Of a DNA stretch of 64,000 nt, positions 46,053 through 58,781 are shown one piece after another. The notes beneath the pieces were generated by a model. The model made no database searches, was not told the DNA's origin, and was given only the letters and a program-made list of their open reading frames with translations. Every line of letters begins with the position of its first letter. Position 1 is the first letter of the stretch. The position numbers and the translations under genes are program-made. The stretch is taken from assembly GCA_003117195.1 (NCBI GenBank), contig BDSI01000020.1:588146-652145 (forward strand), given 5' to 3'. The stretch comes from Eudorina sp. 2006-703-Eu-15 (taxonomy: Eukaryota > Chlorophyta > Chlorophyceae > Chlamydomonadales > Volvocaceae).

Positions 46053-49000
46053 GGGGGCCCCAGGAAGTTGAATCCGTTGCAGGATGACCGCAGCCAGAGG
46101 CAGTTGGCGGACGTGTCAGGCCACACCGGTGGTTCGCTCTTTCCTGCTGCCGCCAGTCGCCTGTTGTCTGTCGCCTGTCGCCTGTCGCCTGTTGCCTGGG
46201 ATTGGCACCGGAGGACGGAATGAGGACGACATGCGGAAAGATGAAAATATGAGCGACGGAGGCCGGGGGCTCCGTACCTTGTACGGCGGGTTGTACAGGT
46301 GTCCCCTCTGTACGGCAGCTCGCTCGAAGGCGCTACGCGCGCGGTGTGGCCCGTTTGCTTGCCTCGCCGCTGCAACAACGGCTGTCTACCGCAGTACCCG
46401 CCGCGAGCACTGGCGGGTGCTGCGGGCCGTCGAATTGGGGCGAAGCAATGATCGAGCTCTTATTGGACCGCCGACGGACGGAGGGACGGACTGAGGGACC
46501 GGGCGGATGTGTGTTGGCGGTGACTGATCCGTGTGTGATTTCGTGTATGTATGTGTGTGTGCATGCCGTACCGCGAATGACTCGAGTCAACCGGCCCTTC
46601 TCCTGTGCACGCAGTCAGTTGCAGCGTCTGATGGCCCGTTGCCTCCTCGGGTCGCGTCCGGCTGCCTTTCGGTGTGTCGGGGGGTTTCCCCCTCATCGTA
46701 CAGACCGGCGTTGCCTGCCTTCTCCTTCCTCGTGACCATCGTGGTTTTTCGCTCGAGCGAGCTGTCGTGTAGCTGCCGCATTTCATCGCATGCGGTGCTG
46801 CCGTACACTCAGGCGCACCTAATGCTTTGCTCTTCGTTCTTGCCTTCACTCTTCCTCTCTGTTCCGTCCTGCAGTCTTCTTCCGTCTGCAGTCTTCCTCC
46901 TTTGCAGTCTTTTTCCGTCGCAGTCGCAGGTCGGGAGCGAGCCCGCCTGCTTGTTTGTTGATGGCAGTTGCTGAGTTGTTGCGCCTGACTGGTGGCGGTA
47001 CGGTAGCAGTTGGGCGTCTTCTGGCATGTCTGGACGGCGAGTTGCCGCTCGTTGCTGCTTGTTGGCGTTAAAACGAAAAGTAAAACCGCTTGTTGGGGCG
47101 TCCAGGTGGTTGGACCTCACGGGGGTGAGCGACGAAGTGGTCCCCAGTCGAAGGCACAAAACCCGCGTTCGCTGAGGACTTGCTGTGCATCGATTATCTG
47201 CGGCGTGTCTTGCTGTGCATCGATTATCTGCGGCGTGTCGAAATCGCCGTACCAACAACCAGAAACCAACAACCTGGAGTTGAGGGTCAGAAGCTGCTGT
47301 TGGACCCCACGTCTGGCGGCATGTAACGCACGCAGTCGCCTCCTCTCTCGACCTCTTGCGTCCGTGCCTTAGTAGGTGCCTTCGTAAGTTTAGGTTGCCG
47401 TGCGACTGGCCTGCGGCATCCGCACATGCATGCGCCCCAACCCCCACCTGAAGCGCGGCCGCTCACCCCGACTTTCTTGCTATGGCGCGCTGCCCGCGCA
47501 ACCAACGAGGCACAACCAACCATTCCAACCCCAACCCAGGCATCACCCGGCGGCCGCCCCGACGGATTTGGCGCCCCGTGTTTGGTGCCCGCTGGTGGCG
47601 CCGACCTGTTGACATGCAGCACCTTCATGCATGCAGCACCCTGCAGCCAGGTGCCCTACCGGCGTCGGAAAGGCGGCAGGTGGTTACCTCCTGTCGAGGT
47701 CGAGGTGCGCCTGTGCACTGGCGGGCGACGGCCGCCGTCTCTGCAAAGACTGTCCTCGGCGGAAATCGTTATTTACAGTGGGACTCTGCGGGACCTCCCT
47801 GAGCCGTGCCTTGCAGCCATTGGCACTGCGATGCAACTGCCCTGATAGCTAGCACCCCCTGCACCTAATGAATGCGTCAGGGCGGGAAGGGGACCCCATC
47901 CTGCTGCGCCTCCACTCCCATCTGCTCTTCACTGTATACGCCTGCTAATAAACCACGCCTTTACTCCGCGACGACACTGTGGCCAGCGTCCAGGGCCCCG
48001 GAGGGCCCACGGACTGCCGGCCCCGACAGCTCGCACGAGGCCCTCAAGCCCATCCAGGCCCCGTACCCCCGTGTGGCCCCGGACCCTCCCTACCGCCGCG
48101 CAGCAGCAGAGCAGCAGTGCGGCCCAACGGTTGCACCGCCACCGGCCACCCCCCTTCCAGCAACTCAACCGGCGCAGGTCCCCTTCGCAGCGGGGGACCA
48201 GGGCCGCTTCCCGGCTGCAGCGCGCGCGAAGACCGAACCCGGGCCCCAGTATTCAGGGAACCGTCCCTTTCGTTGACACCTGTGGACGCCAATGCTCCCC
48301 CAGCCGGACAAAACAGTGACGCTGCCCCGCGGCCTGCGCCCTGTGGCGGTCCGCTGGATGACTGCGCCGCTCGGGGGCATGGATCTGAAACCGAGGGCCG
48401 AACCGCCCCGCCCCCCAACGTGCGCCGCACGCGCTGTGCACCGCAGTCCCGGTCCTTAGCCACTCGCGACCAGCGAAGTCGGCCCTTGGATGGGGACGCC
48501 GGCAGGCAGGTGGCGCAGTGCGGTGCGGCGCGCTGCGCTGCCCTCCCTGCCTCCGCCGGGAGCCCTCCGGGCCGCTGCCGCAGCTCACGAAGGTGCAACG
48601 CTCGCGCGCCCCACCTCCCCGGCACCACGACCCCCACTGGGTGTATGTCGAGGGAACCGCCAACCGCACGGACACCGCACGATGACCCCCTCGCACCGCG
48701 ACGGCAAAACTGTCGCATGACAACCTGACATTATCATATATCGTAATCGTATATCGAACAACCAGACTACGTAGACATACTTTGTGATATTGATATCCAA
48801 AAACATACTTGATAGTCAGCGCTGTTGTATCTGTGCAAACTGACGACAGTTGCCGGGGGGATGGCGCACCTCCTCCTCCTGGAGTCCCGCGTCAAGCCAC
48901 CCAGGGGCGTGAACAACCAACCGCGGAGTGAACACCAAAGAACTCGATGGAAGTGCGCCGTGCGCCCTCCGCCGCGGTAACAGCGTGTGCAACAACATTG

Positions 49001-52000
49001 GATGAAGGAAGCCGACCCCCAAGTACGCGAGCAGGTGATGGGGCGGGCCTTGTGTCCTGGCTGAAACAACCCCAGTCACAACGATGATGGCTACGATGCA
49101 AAAACCGCGCACCCGCCAGGCCAGCTTTGGTGCCGGGGTGTAACTGCGGCAGATGTCGGCACCGTCCCCGCGCCCTCGGCCACCCGCCGGCGCGCCAACG
49201 TGCCGTGTTGCGGGTCACCTCCGCCCCCGGGGAGCGGCGCGGGGACATGCCCACACAAAATTCCTACTTTGCCCCCTCCTCATACGCGTGACACGTATAC
49301 GACCACTGTTCCTGCTACTGCTATATTAGTAGTATTGGGGCCGGACCTGTGGGTCGAGGCTCCGATGTGAGGGCCGCTGCTCAACCCGGCGATCGCCGCC
49401 TCCTCCTCCTCCTCCTCCTCGGCCTCATCTCAAACCCCCCCTACATGGTCCCCGCGCCGCGCCGGGAGGTCTCCGGGGGCACAACTTCTGCGCCACCACA
49501 GCGGCAAAACGACGATTCCGAACGGCGAAACCCGGACTGAAGCTACAGCTCCAAAAACACACCGTAGCGTCAGAAGGTGTGATCGGCCCAAACCGGCCCA
49601 CGGAGGCCCGCAGCGCTTGCCGACCCCGTGCACCGACTCTCCTCCGTCTGTTGGGGGCCCGCATGCCCGCGTCAACGCCGCCGGGGCTCGGTGACTCTGC
49701 TCTGTACCGTGTGAGGTGGTGTATGCGCCCCGTCGCTTTCGAACACCCGCGGGAAAAAGAAAGCGCTGCCAGCGCTCTATATCGTATTTTTCCTGTATCT
49801 TCGAATCAAGGCGCCCGCGTCGCCCGTGGCTGCGGCTGCTTGTGCGCTGCGAAGCGGTGCGCCCCGGGAAATGTTCCCCCGCCTCCGCCGAAGGTCCCGG
49901 CGGCGCTCGGTGTTGCCGAGCGGCCCCGCACCATGCGGACACTTGCCGGCCCCCCAGACCCCGCAACCCCCTCCCAGACCCGACGCACCGAGCTCCAAGT
50001 CTCTGCCACGCGTTGGCGGCCCCCCCCCCGCCCGCCAAGTGCCCCCCGGCGCCGCCTGTGACCCATCCCAGCAGCCACACAGCCAGATCCCCCCAACCAG
50101 CCCTCCTCCGCTTCTGAAATCCCGCTCCGAAGGTCCCCCCCAGCCGATCCGCCATGCCGTGCGTCCAACGAATACGACCACACAATCACACCCACACCCT
50201 CAAGGGGTTGAGTGTCCCGTATAACCACACATCCGTATGTGCAATACACAACACGCGTATGAGAGCAGAGACACCTGCATCTTCCGGACCGCGACGATGC
50301 TTTCAGAGCCCTTTTGAGAAACTAACCCTAGGTCATCCCTGCCGGAGTGGCCGCCATGAGCTTGGGTGAAGAGGGCTGTTCAGCCGGCCCTCCGGGGTGA
50401 GCGCCGGCATCCTACCTACCCTACCCATCTGTCTATCTGTTCAAATCCAAGGTGGACTACCGAGACGGTCGCGATTGGGCGATCGGGCCCGTCAGAGCGA
50501 CATGTGGCAGTCCCCCGCAGCTCCGCTGGCAACTCCAACCGGCTCTGCTCCGACCCGGCTGTGCGGGGAATGCAGCACAGCGACCGACGCCCTGGCGCAC
50601 GAATTGACGTGCCGTACAGCATTCTGCTGCATCGCACTGGATAATACGCGCCAGGTCCGCCGTCCCGACCTATGAGGAGACATCAAATGGGTCCGATGTC
50701 GAGATGGTAACCATGCGACCAATGTGTACGGTGGGCAGGCCGTGACTCATTTCGTACCGCCTTCGCGCGCTCACGTGCGATGTCCGGAGGCCCCAAACCC
50801 GCGCGTACGTTGCCTCAACTGTGGCGTCGCGCCAAAACCCAACAACACACCCAACATCTGATGTACCTGCACTGCACTGAAATGCACCGGACAGAACAGA
50901 CCGCGCGGCGTGCAAAAAACAAAATGCGAAGGCAGCATTGTCGCACACCGCCATGCGATCCGGCCGAGAGTAGGGCTGCACTGCGCTTCAGGCCATCAAG
51001 GCGCAGCACAACACAGCACTGATCGACACATCGCATGTATGCGCGCCGCACAAAGCCGGGTCCTCGCACCGCTCCCGGTCCTCAGGATGGGGGGGCGTTG
51101 CATCAAAGATGAACCTTCCTTTCGAGTGAGTCGCTCTCCGGCCTCAGCGATGGCCGGCGGACACCGCAGGCGAGGATCCGCGAGACTGCGGGCCAACATG
51201 CCCGCGCCGCTGCACAGCACGACGAAGCGCGGCGCGGCCGCATCCTGCACCAGGATCTCGCTAGCAACCTGCCGCGCGCCGCCTGCAGGCACACGCCGAC
51301 CATCGCGCATCCCCGCTCTTCCCCTCCCCGGACCGCACATCCGAGCAAGTACGTTTGCGACAGTTCAGCCTTTCGAGGCACCTCGCACGAACCACCACGA
51401 ACCCCCGACTTCACGCTCGTGTCCGCACCCACCGTCCTCAACTGCGCTGCAACTAAACTCCAACGACCACCACCAACGACCACCGCCATCAACAATATCC
51501 AAAGAAGACCCACATGACGACCCTGATGCACCCATGGCTGAACAAGTGGTGCAGGTGACCTTTGCGGCCGCCAGAACGGCTCAATGTCGGGAAGGGGGCT
51601 GCGCCCCCGCATCGCTGGCGCCCGAATCACAAGACGCCAGCGTGGGAGTACATGCCCGAGCGCGTAACACGACTGACGCCGGCGGCACGGTCGCAACCGC
51701 GTGTGGACCAAAATGGGTGGAGGCGGCAGCGGCAACAACGGCGGACCCGCCGCCATCAGGGCCCCCGCTGTCCAAACAAGGGGCTTCAGTCGACAGCACT
51801 ATCCGGCCCGACCCAAATGGTTCAATTCAAACCATTATCTCTGAAGGTATCTGAAGAGCCCCCCAGTGTTCGACCTCCACAAAGGTTGTCCCAAAGCGAC
51901 CCCACTGCGACATCTGCAGGCAGTGGGGGGACGGAAGCGGTCTGCACCCTGCAGACCAGCCCGCACATGCCAGCATCTGTGCGCGGTTCAACAGCAGCCA

Positions 52001-53902
52001 GGGGCGGCGCGCTCGAGATCTCCCCCTTGAGTGCAGCACGCAACGGCGCTACAATCATCATCCCCGCCAAGCCAAAGTACGCCGCACAAGCTTTGCGCGC
52101 CTTTCCGGCCTCTCCCTTCGGCTAACGGCCGCCAAGCAGTCCCGTGCGCGGCCATCGCACCACACTGCCGGCTCCCGCCCCTGCGTGCACTGACCCGCGC
52201 CGGCGCCAAAAGTTGACGCAATCGCCGCCACCGCCGCCACGTCTTCCGACATCCCCACGCGGTTTGTAGGTACCGGCGCATGCGCGGCCCCCTATCAGGC
52301 CGTGGGAGTAAAACAAATACCGATGACGCGCGGCCGCCGCGCGAGAGACCTTGTGCGCGGCTTTCTTAGTTGCATTGCCGTGCCTTTATCGTACGGCCGT
52401 GCAACATGGGTTCCAAGCGCCCCGTGCGCCACACATATCATCAGGTGGACGGCCGGGGCGCAGTGTGTCGCCGCCACAGGAGGTGTCCAAAAGACGACAA
52501 CACATGACATCAGGACAAAGCGGAAAGCAATTCAATTCCAACGGGCCTCCTGCGCCGAAGACACAAAAACGCGTACGACAAGGCGTCGGTACGTCGTCGT
52601 CGTCCCATCGGCGTGCCGAGAAACGCGACCCCCGCATCACGATGTCCGACAGCATCACTATGCAGCAGACTATGCAACCGAAACCCTTCAAAGATCTACG
52701 GACGTATTTATATACCTGGAGGATATAACTCCAACACCGCGGCCGTGTCTCCAGGTGCAGATGGACGCCCATCGGAAACTCCCAGAGAGGAGGGAGGCCC
52801 GGAGTCTCCCCACCCATCTCCATCTCCCGCGCAGGCAACACTCGACGGTGCGAGTCGCGGGCGGGAGAGAAAAGCTGCCCCCCTGGCGGCGCCATGACCA
52901 CTGGAGACACGGCGGCAAAGCCGGGGAATGTTTTTTGGGGCGACAAAAGAGGTGGAGGTAAGGGCTGCTGTACTCGCAGAAGCTCACCCCCGCATACTTG
53001 CCCCACACCCCTACAAACAAGCAGAGCACAACACAACAAAACAAATCCTTCACGCACCACAAATGGGAAGGGTACGTAAGTGCAGGCGAGACACGCCGCA
53101 CCCTGCGGAACCCTACCGCAGGACCCAAATCAGGGCCCGCCTATTAACACCAACAACGACCTGACGTCATTTGAGACTGCCCCCGACAAGCAGCTGGAAT
53201 GGTTGCCTCGTGTCCTTTTCCCCAACAAAAGAGAAGCTCCGCAGGGTACCCACACGGCCCTTGAACTACGCGCCTTTGCACATGGGAAGCGGGATCTGTT
53301 AAGACCACACACTCCCTCCAACAAACCGCCGGCTGGAGGCGCACCATCACCCCGCCCCGCAGTTTTAGAGCGCGGTGCCACGTGCGACCGCGCTTAAGGC
53401 GCCCCCGCCGCACAAGCTACACGTAACCGAGGTCATGCAATGCAGCGGAGCCAACTCGCGCGGCACGCCTTTTGATGTGTCCCCTCCAGATCTTCCACAC
53501 ACATATAACATGTTGCTGGCTTCCCCCCCCCCGACCCCTCGCGACGGCCCGCCCTCGAGTGCATCATGAACCTCCTTCATAAACTTCTTCAACCTGAGCC
53601 AAGTTCCCTGCCTGGTCCCCCGACCACATGTCATCATGCGGTCCACGGCTTGGCCATCAGGGCCAACAAACCCTCATACGCTGTGGAGCCCATCGCCCCG
53701 AAGCCATTGCCACAGCCCATGCATGTTCCCAGCGCGATGAGCAGTGCAGCCTTACGACAGCTGCGAGCACAGGTCAGTCCGGCATGGTCCTGGTGCCGCT
53801 GCTCTTCGTGGGCAGCGTCGGCGTACCCCATGCGCCGCGCCGCCCCTGCGGGGTCCCCGGATGTACCCGGAAACCCCAATGCAGGGCAGCTGCCGTATCC
53901 GC
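46053..53902. other. 7.8-kb stretch with no recognisable gene
   Basis: Open frames occur on both strands (for example 47,979-48,728, 49,430-50,185 and 50,910-51,854), but they are Arg/Pro/Ala-rich, lack motifs and do not link by phase-consistent introns. From about 48 to 53.5 kb the plus strand is C/A-rich and G-poor, a composition unlike the flanking genes. It may be intergenic, a degraded transposon, long untranslated sequence or a non-coding transcript. A 2 x 30-bp tandem repeat lies at 47,179. Confidence 0.4.
47179..47238 (+). repeat. 30-bp perfect tandem duplication
   Basis: The unit begins CTTGCTGTGCATCGATTATC and occurs twice with no mismatch. Confidence 0.95.
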
Positions 53903-56900
53903 TCAGGCGCGGGGCCGCTTGCCCGCGGACGTGTCGTACGGTACGACGTGCTGTTGGAACAGCGCGTCGTGAACTAAATTCTGCACATCCTCGGGGGTCA
54001 GGGACGCGTCGTCCAGCTTAACCTCGAACACGTCCCGTACCGTGCCGTTGGTGGTCGTGACGGCGGCCGTGCGGATCTGCGTTTCACAGTACATTAACTT
54101 GAACAGGCGTTCAACAAATAAATGTGACAACCAATAAATACTGCTCGATTGTGCACCATGGTGTCCACCCTGTGACGGTTGCAACGGTTGCATAAGGTTG
54201 GTGTCATTCTTTGGCGTAGCAAGAGCTATTCTGGCGCATCAGAAGCGAAGGGCCATCGAGGATCCCGATCCCCGGGACGACCGCCCAACCCACCTCCAGA
54301 GGCAGCTGCCTCAGGGAGTTGATGATGTCGGACAGCAGCCCCTTCCGGTCGCGGCACTTGACCTGGAGGCGCATCAGAAAAGAGGCCCAACCAATCACAA
54401 GCGCCAGGTCACCGCCCCAGAACGCGGTCAAACATCGCGAGCCTGCAGACGGCACCACCACTGGTTCCTAAATTAGCTCAGCTCAGCTCTCTGATCTGAA
54501 CCCAGACGCCGCAGGCCCCCGGAGTGTCGAGTCCTCGCAGTAGGAAGCCATCTTGGTCGGCACCAAGCCACCGCAGGGCGTTCCCCACGCCAGTGAGACG
54601 GCCGCACAACCGATGCGCCACCGGGAGGATTGAGCCGGGTCGACGACCGGACCGGATCCTCATGGCTCCCCCGGAACGAACCTGCACGTAATAGCAGTCC
54701 GGGCCGCGCTCCACTGTGACGCCCGCATTCTGCGTTATCTGGCAGGGGATCTGCATCCGGGGCGGGCGCGGGAGGAGCCGGGGGCGTTGAAGGTCGGCAG
54801 GAGGTAGGGGCTCCACAGCACACATAGGATGGGTCCGAAAAAGACATTGAGCAATGGCTTGGACGCTCAAGCACATCAAGCAGGGGGGCCCCCGAAGGCC
54901 GCGGGGGATGCCCGTGGGTGGTGGCGTGAGGCTGCGCGCTGAGCATGTGGCGGGTAGCGGCGATGACAGTCGGCGTGACGATCCCGCAGGCTGCGCCTAC
55001 GCGGTCAGGCACGGTCCCCTGGTGATGCCCACCTTGTTCTCCCGGCGATCAAACACGGCCTGGCCCTAGGATTGTTCGGACGTGTTATCCTCCTTCAATC
55101 TTTCCCAACATGGACTTTCGCGTCGAGCGCCGTCCCCTGCAATGGCCAAGCGTGTGCCCCGCACCCCTGGACCCCGTGGCTCTGCACCCGCCACGGGTAG
55201 CTCACGTGTGGCATCTGCGGTGCGCCAGCCATGTCCACATCGTCTTGGCTGCAGTCACGACGACCAAGTTGACGGGACAACCCGATGGGCATACGGGGCA
55301 ATGCCGCGCAGCGGCGGGGCGGAATCGGGCAAGGGCAGTAGAAGTGGTGCAGGGGTCTCTCCAAGGAGCGCCCGGCTCAGGACCGCAGAGACGGACAAAC
55401 AGACATCTGTCACCAGGCCACGGAAGCGGTCCACTAAGAGCTCAACCTGCAGCTTTTTCATTGCAGCGTCGTTTCACACGAAGGCATGATCAAGTGGGTC
55501 TGAATCTCTGAAACGGGTCTGAATTTCTACGTGCTCCCGGCTGGGGCTCTGCCAACAAGTGGCAGCCGCGGCGACATCAGCGTTTCCCTAGCTAGCCAGC
55601 CAGCCAGCAAGGGCACCCGCACCACCTTACCTCGACGACCCCTTGCTCTTCCCATCAGAGTTGGCCGTGTCCTCCTCTAGGTGCTTCAGGCTGCCGTTGC
55701 GGCCCACGTGCTGCTCGATCGTCGTCACTTGAAGCTGTCGGGAGCAAGCACGACGGTGGGGCACAGGTAACGTACGAGCCTCTGCCCACGGACTGCCTCC
55801 AAGGACAACATACCCTGGACATCCAGAGCAGGCCGGCACACGAGGTAAACGAGGCAAAGCAAGCACAAGAGGGCAAATGACTCGTTGCGGCTGCAATGGC
55901 GCCCTTCTGGCTGTACCCAGGCAGCCTCCCGCACTCCCGCCGCGCGGCCGTGTCAGGCACCGCGACGGATGCACGCAAGAGGGCCTCCGCCTCGAGCGCC
56001 GCGCCACACGGACCTTCTGCTGCAGGTGTTTGAGCAGCTGGATGGTGTCCGCCAGCACCACATGCTTTGGCCGACGCGCCTCCAGCCCCTCACCCCCACC
56101 ACCGTTGTTAGAGCGCTGCTGCGGTGGAACCAGCTCCCGTAGCTGCGATAATGGGTGGCAAGGATGGGGTGCGTGGTGGGGTAAGGAGTTCAGGCCAGAT
56201 AGCGATGGGAGCGACAGGCGGCCGTCACGCGGTAGGGCCAGGACTGTCGACGAGTCAACCATGATACCCCATCCCTCTCGGGCATCAAGGCGATCGGGGA
56301 GCGTTACGCGTTGTACAGGCTTGCGGATTAGGGCTGCGGCACCCTGTCCATGCCGCCCAACAGGCACAGGCGATTAGGGCCCGCCAATCAAGCCGTTAGA
56401 GCCCGCACGTCCCTTGGCCAAGCAAGTGCAACTCGGCTCCTGGCACTTGCGTTGTGACCCAGATGGCGATCTGGGTCACAACGTCTCTCATGTCCGCCCT
56501 CCAAGATGGACGCGGGCCGGCACCGCCCTAGTAAGCCGCCCGCTCGGTGGCGAGCGCTGAATAATCATCTCAGCTGCGAGCGGTCCCAGCAACCCCTCCC
56601 ACCTACCTCGTCTATGAGCGAGTTGATCCGGTCCCGGCGCTGCTTCTCGACCGTGGAGTGGCTGATCTGGCCCTTTGGCTCCAAAACCGCCGCTGCTTGA
56701 GACACCGAGGCTGTCCGGGGGAACAAGCACGCAGCCAAGGCGAGGGGCAGGGTGCCAAAAGCAGGAAGGTGTTTGCATTCCAGCGGATGAGCGGCGCTCG
56801 AGAGCTCTTGATGGTCTGGTAGGGTTCTGCACCCTCCACCTCTGGACGTGGAGCTTGTTGACACCGATGGCTTGAGATCCAGATGGCGAGTATTCGTGCA

Positions 56901-57793
56901 CCTGAGGCCTACGCGGACGAGTGGTGCGGCAACCTCGTTTTGAGGTCGCGAAGCACATCAGCCGCTGTAAGCGCTTGGTGGTTTGCGCCTTTTTGCGTGG
57001 ACGGGGGGCCTTCCGGAAGGGGGCCGCCCGAACCAACGCCCACTGCCGTCCAAAGCCCTTGCCCGCCGGTTCAATGCAAGTCCCACACGCAGTAGTTTGC
57101 TTGTTGCATCGCACCTTTGCTGTTCATCGCCGCCGAAGGAAGCCTTGCCAGGTGGAGCGGAGCTGTGGCGACCGGCAGCAGTTGGGCCAGCGGCTGTGCA
57201 TGGGCAAGCTGTGCTTGCGGGGGAGCTAGGGGTGGGGCGACAAGAGTCGAAACGAACGGCGCTGTAGCAGCGCCAACCATTGCGCCAGGCAATGCGAATG
57301 TCTGGAGTTGCGCAGCGGCTGTCGGCATTGGAAGAATGGAAATTTCTGCTGCGCTGTTTGTGCTTTGTACAAAAGACTGATCAGTCCCGTTTTGTTGCAG
57401 CGCAGGCGTGTCCACGGGTGACGCCAAGCCCGAGGAAAGTGCTGATATCGGCAGGTCCTCCTGCTTGATCGCAGACAAGCTCTGCTCTAAAGCATCGTCC
57501 TTGTGTGAGCGTGGTTGGAACTGCGGTCAAAGGTCGGGCGCGGTTGAAGAGAAAATTGAGCTTCCGCAAGGATTTAGGGGGCGGTCTCGGAAGAAGTCTG
57601 AGGCCAACCGTTCCTGGCACCTCACTTGCAGCGCTAGAGGCTCCTTGCCATCGGACCGGAAAAAGTCCAGCACGTCATATTCTGCCTCAGCTCCCGCCGC
57701 CTTCTGCTCGATGACGCCAAGCAAATCGTTCAGTTCCCTGTCCGTAAACACGTAGTGTGAGTCCCCTAGGCCGAAGTCTAGAGCGTCGGCCAT
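53903..57793 (-). CDS. bHLH transcription factor with C-terminal ACT domain
   Basis: Exons include 57793-57626 (start MADALDFGLGD), 57460-57115, 56692-56607 and 56142-56014, all phase-consistent, then 3' exons near 55,740-55,633, 54,750-54,690 and 54,390-54,290, and a last exon ending at 53,903. Basic region and helix 1 read SHSTVEKQRRDRINSLIDE, continuing LRELVP, with His, Glu and Arg at the E-box-contacting positions; helix 2 reads HVVLADTIQLLKHLQQK. The loop is unusually long, with a poly-Gly stretch. The C-terminus has an ACT-like fold (VKCRDRKGLLSDIINSL, then VTTTNGTVRDVFEVKL), as in plant bHLH-ACT regulators, where it mediates dimerisation. The protein should act in the nucleus as a homo- or heterodimer on CANNTG sites. 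Exons between 55.6 and 54.8 kb are not fully resolved. Target genes are unknown. Confidence 0.85.
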
Positions 57794-58781
57794 GGCGCCC
57801 TTCTATGAACCTAGACTAGCCAAGGAAAAGAGAGCAAACCCTGTCTCCTACGGAAACCTGCCAGGTTGTCTCAGTCGTTGCAAGCCGCAACGCTCGAGCG
57901 CCGCAACGCGACAAATGACACCAACCACAGCAGGGGTTTACAGTACCAACAGCCACCACAGGCATTTCCATGCCGATACCCACATGCCGGAGAGGGGTTC
58001 GTACAGCTCGCTTTTTCTGCCAAGGAATCCTCTAACGTTGCGTAAACTAACTTATAAGCCACTCTGGTGCTTTAGATGAATATATACCTAACATTTGACA
58101 ATGTTTCCTTCGCAAAGCATCAAGCTACGTGTATATCCTTGGAATTGCCGGGAATCACGTGCATCCCCGTGGGTTGGACATGCTGTCATATGTCGTCCAA
58201 TAGCCAATCTGCGCCGTCCTATGCCAGCTGGTCAGCGTTCTGCGCCGCTCCCTGTTTGAATAGCTCGGCAATACCGTAGCAGCTTTGACAGTGCCCAACG
58301 ACATAATGGTGAAAACCCGAAGCAAAAGTTGCTGCACTTCTACGTAACCCAGTTTCTGCAGATAGTAGTGAAAGTTCCGCAATGTTTGCGGCAGATGCAT
58401 GACGCTCACTGCCGGCATAGTCTTGCTGCTCGCGACAGGCATGCTGCTCGCGACAATAATAATGTATTCCAGAATCGGCGGCACCAATAATTGCCTCTTC
58501 GAGATACATGCTGAGTGACCGACGGTGTGACGTGTGAGTCCGCCCGCCCGTCCCTAACTCTTTTAAGGGTTCTCCTGGCCAACCTGCTTCGGCATGTGAT
58601 TGTATGACTCATTGTCAATCACGTGACGATGTGGACCTTGCCAGCTTGGCACATATGTTTGCAGCAAGCGCGACGTTCATCAGCTAACGAAACTGCAAAA
58701 TCAAACAGTCATTAGTGAAACAGCGCTCGCTGTCCATGAACTTCCGGAACCTCGGCAACAACCCGAGTAACGTTGCGCTTC
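57794..58781. promoter_or_regulatory. Intergenic region, bHLH promoter and WD40 gene 3' flank
   Basis: About 1 kb between the stop of the WD40-like gene and the start of the bHLH gene, both on the minus strand. A 96-codon minus-strand frame at 58,219-58,509 is open but unlinked to either gene by splice phase, and it overlaps another equally open frame. It is left uncalled. A GACAGGCATGCTGCTCGC duplication sits near 58,420-58,455. Confidence 0.4.

Noticed and set aside
48720..48830. A/T-rich palindromic stretch (CATATAT, CGTATATCG)
   Set aside because: Short overlapping palindromes with no target duplication or paired ends, so no mobile element is supported.
50910..51854. 314-codon plus-strand frame
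   Set aside because: Pro/Arg/Thr-rich with no motif and overlapped by a long minus-strand frame; chance openness in G/C-rich DNA is sufficient.
58219..58509. 96-codon minus-strand frame
   Set aside because: A second overlapping frame is equally open, there is no domain, and it does not link to the WD40-like or bHLH genes by splice phase.
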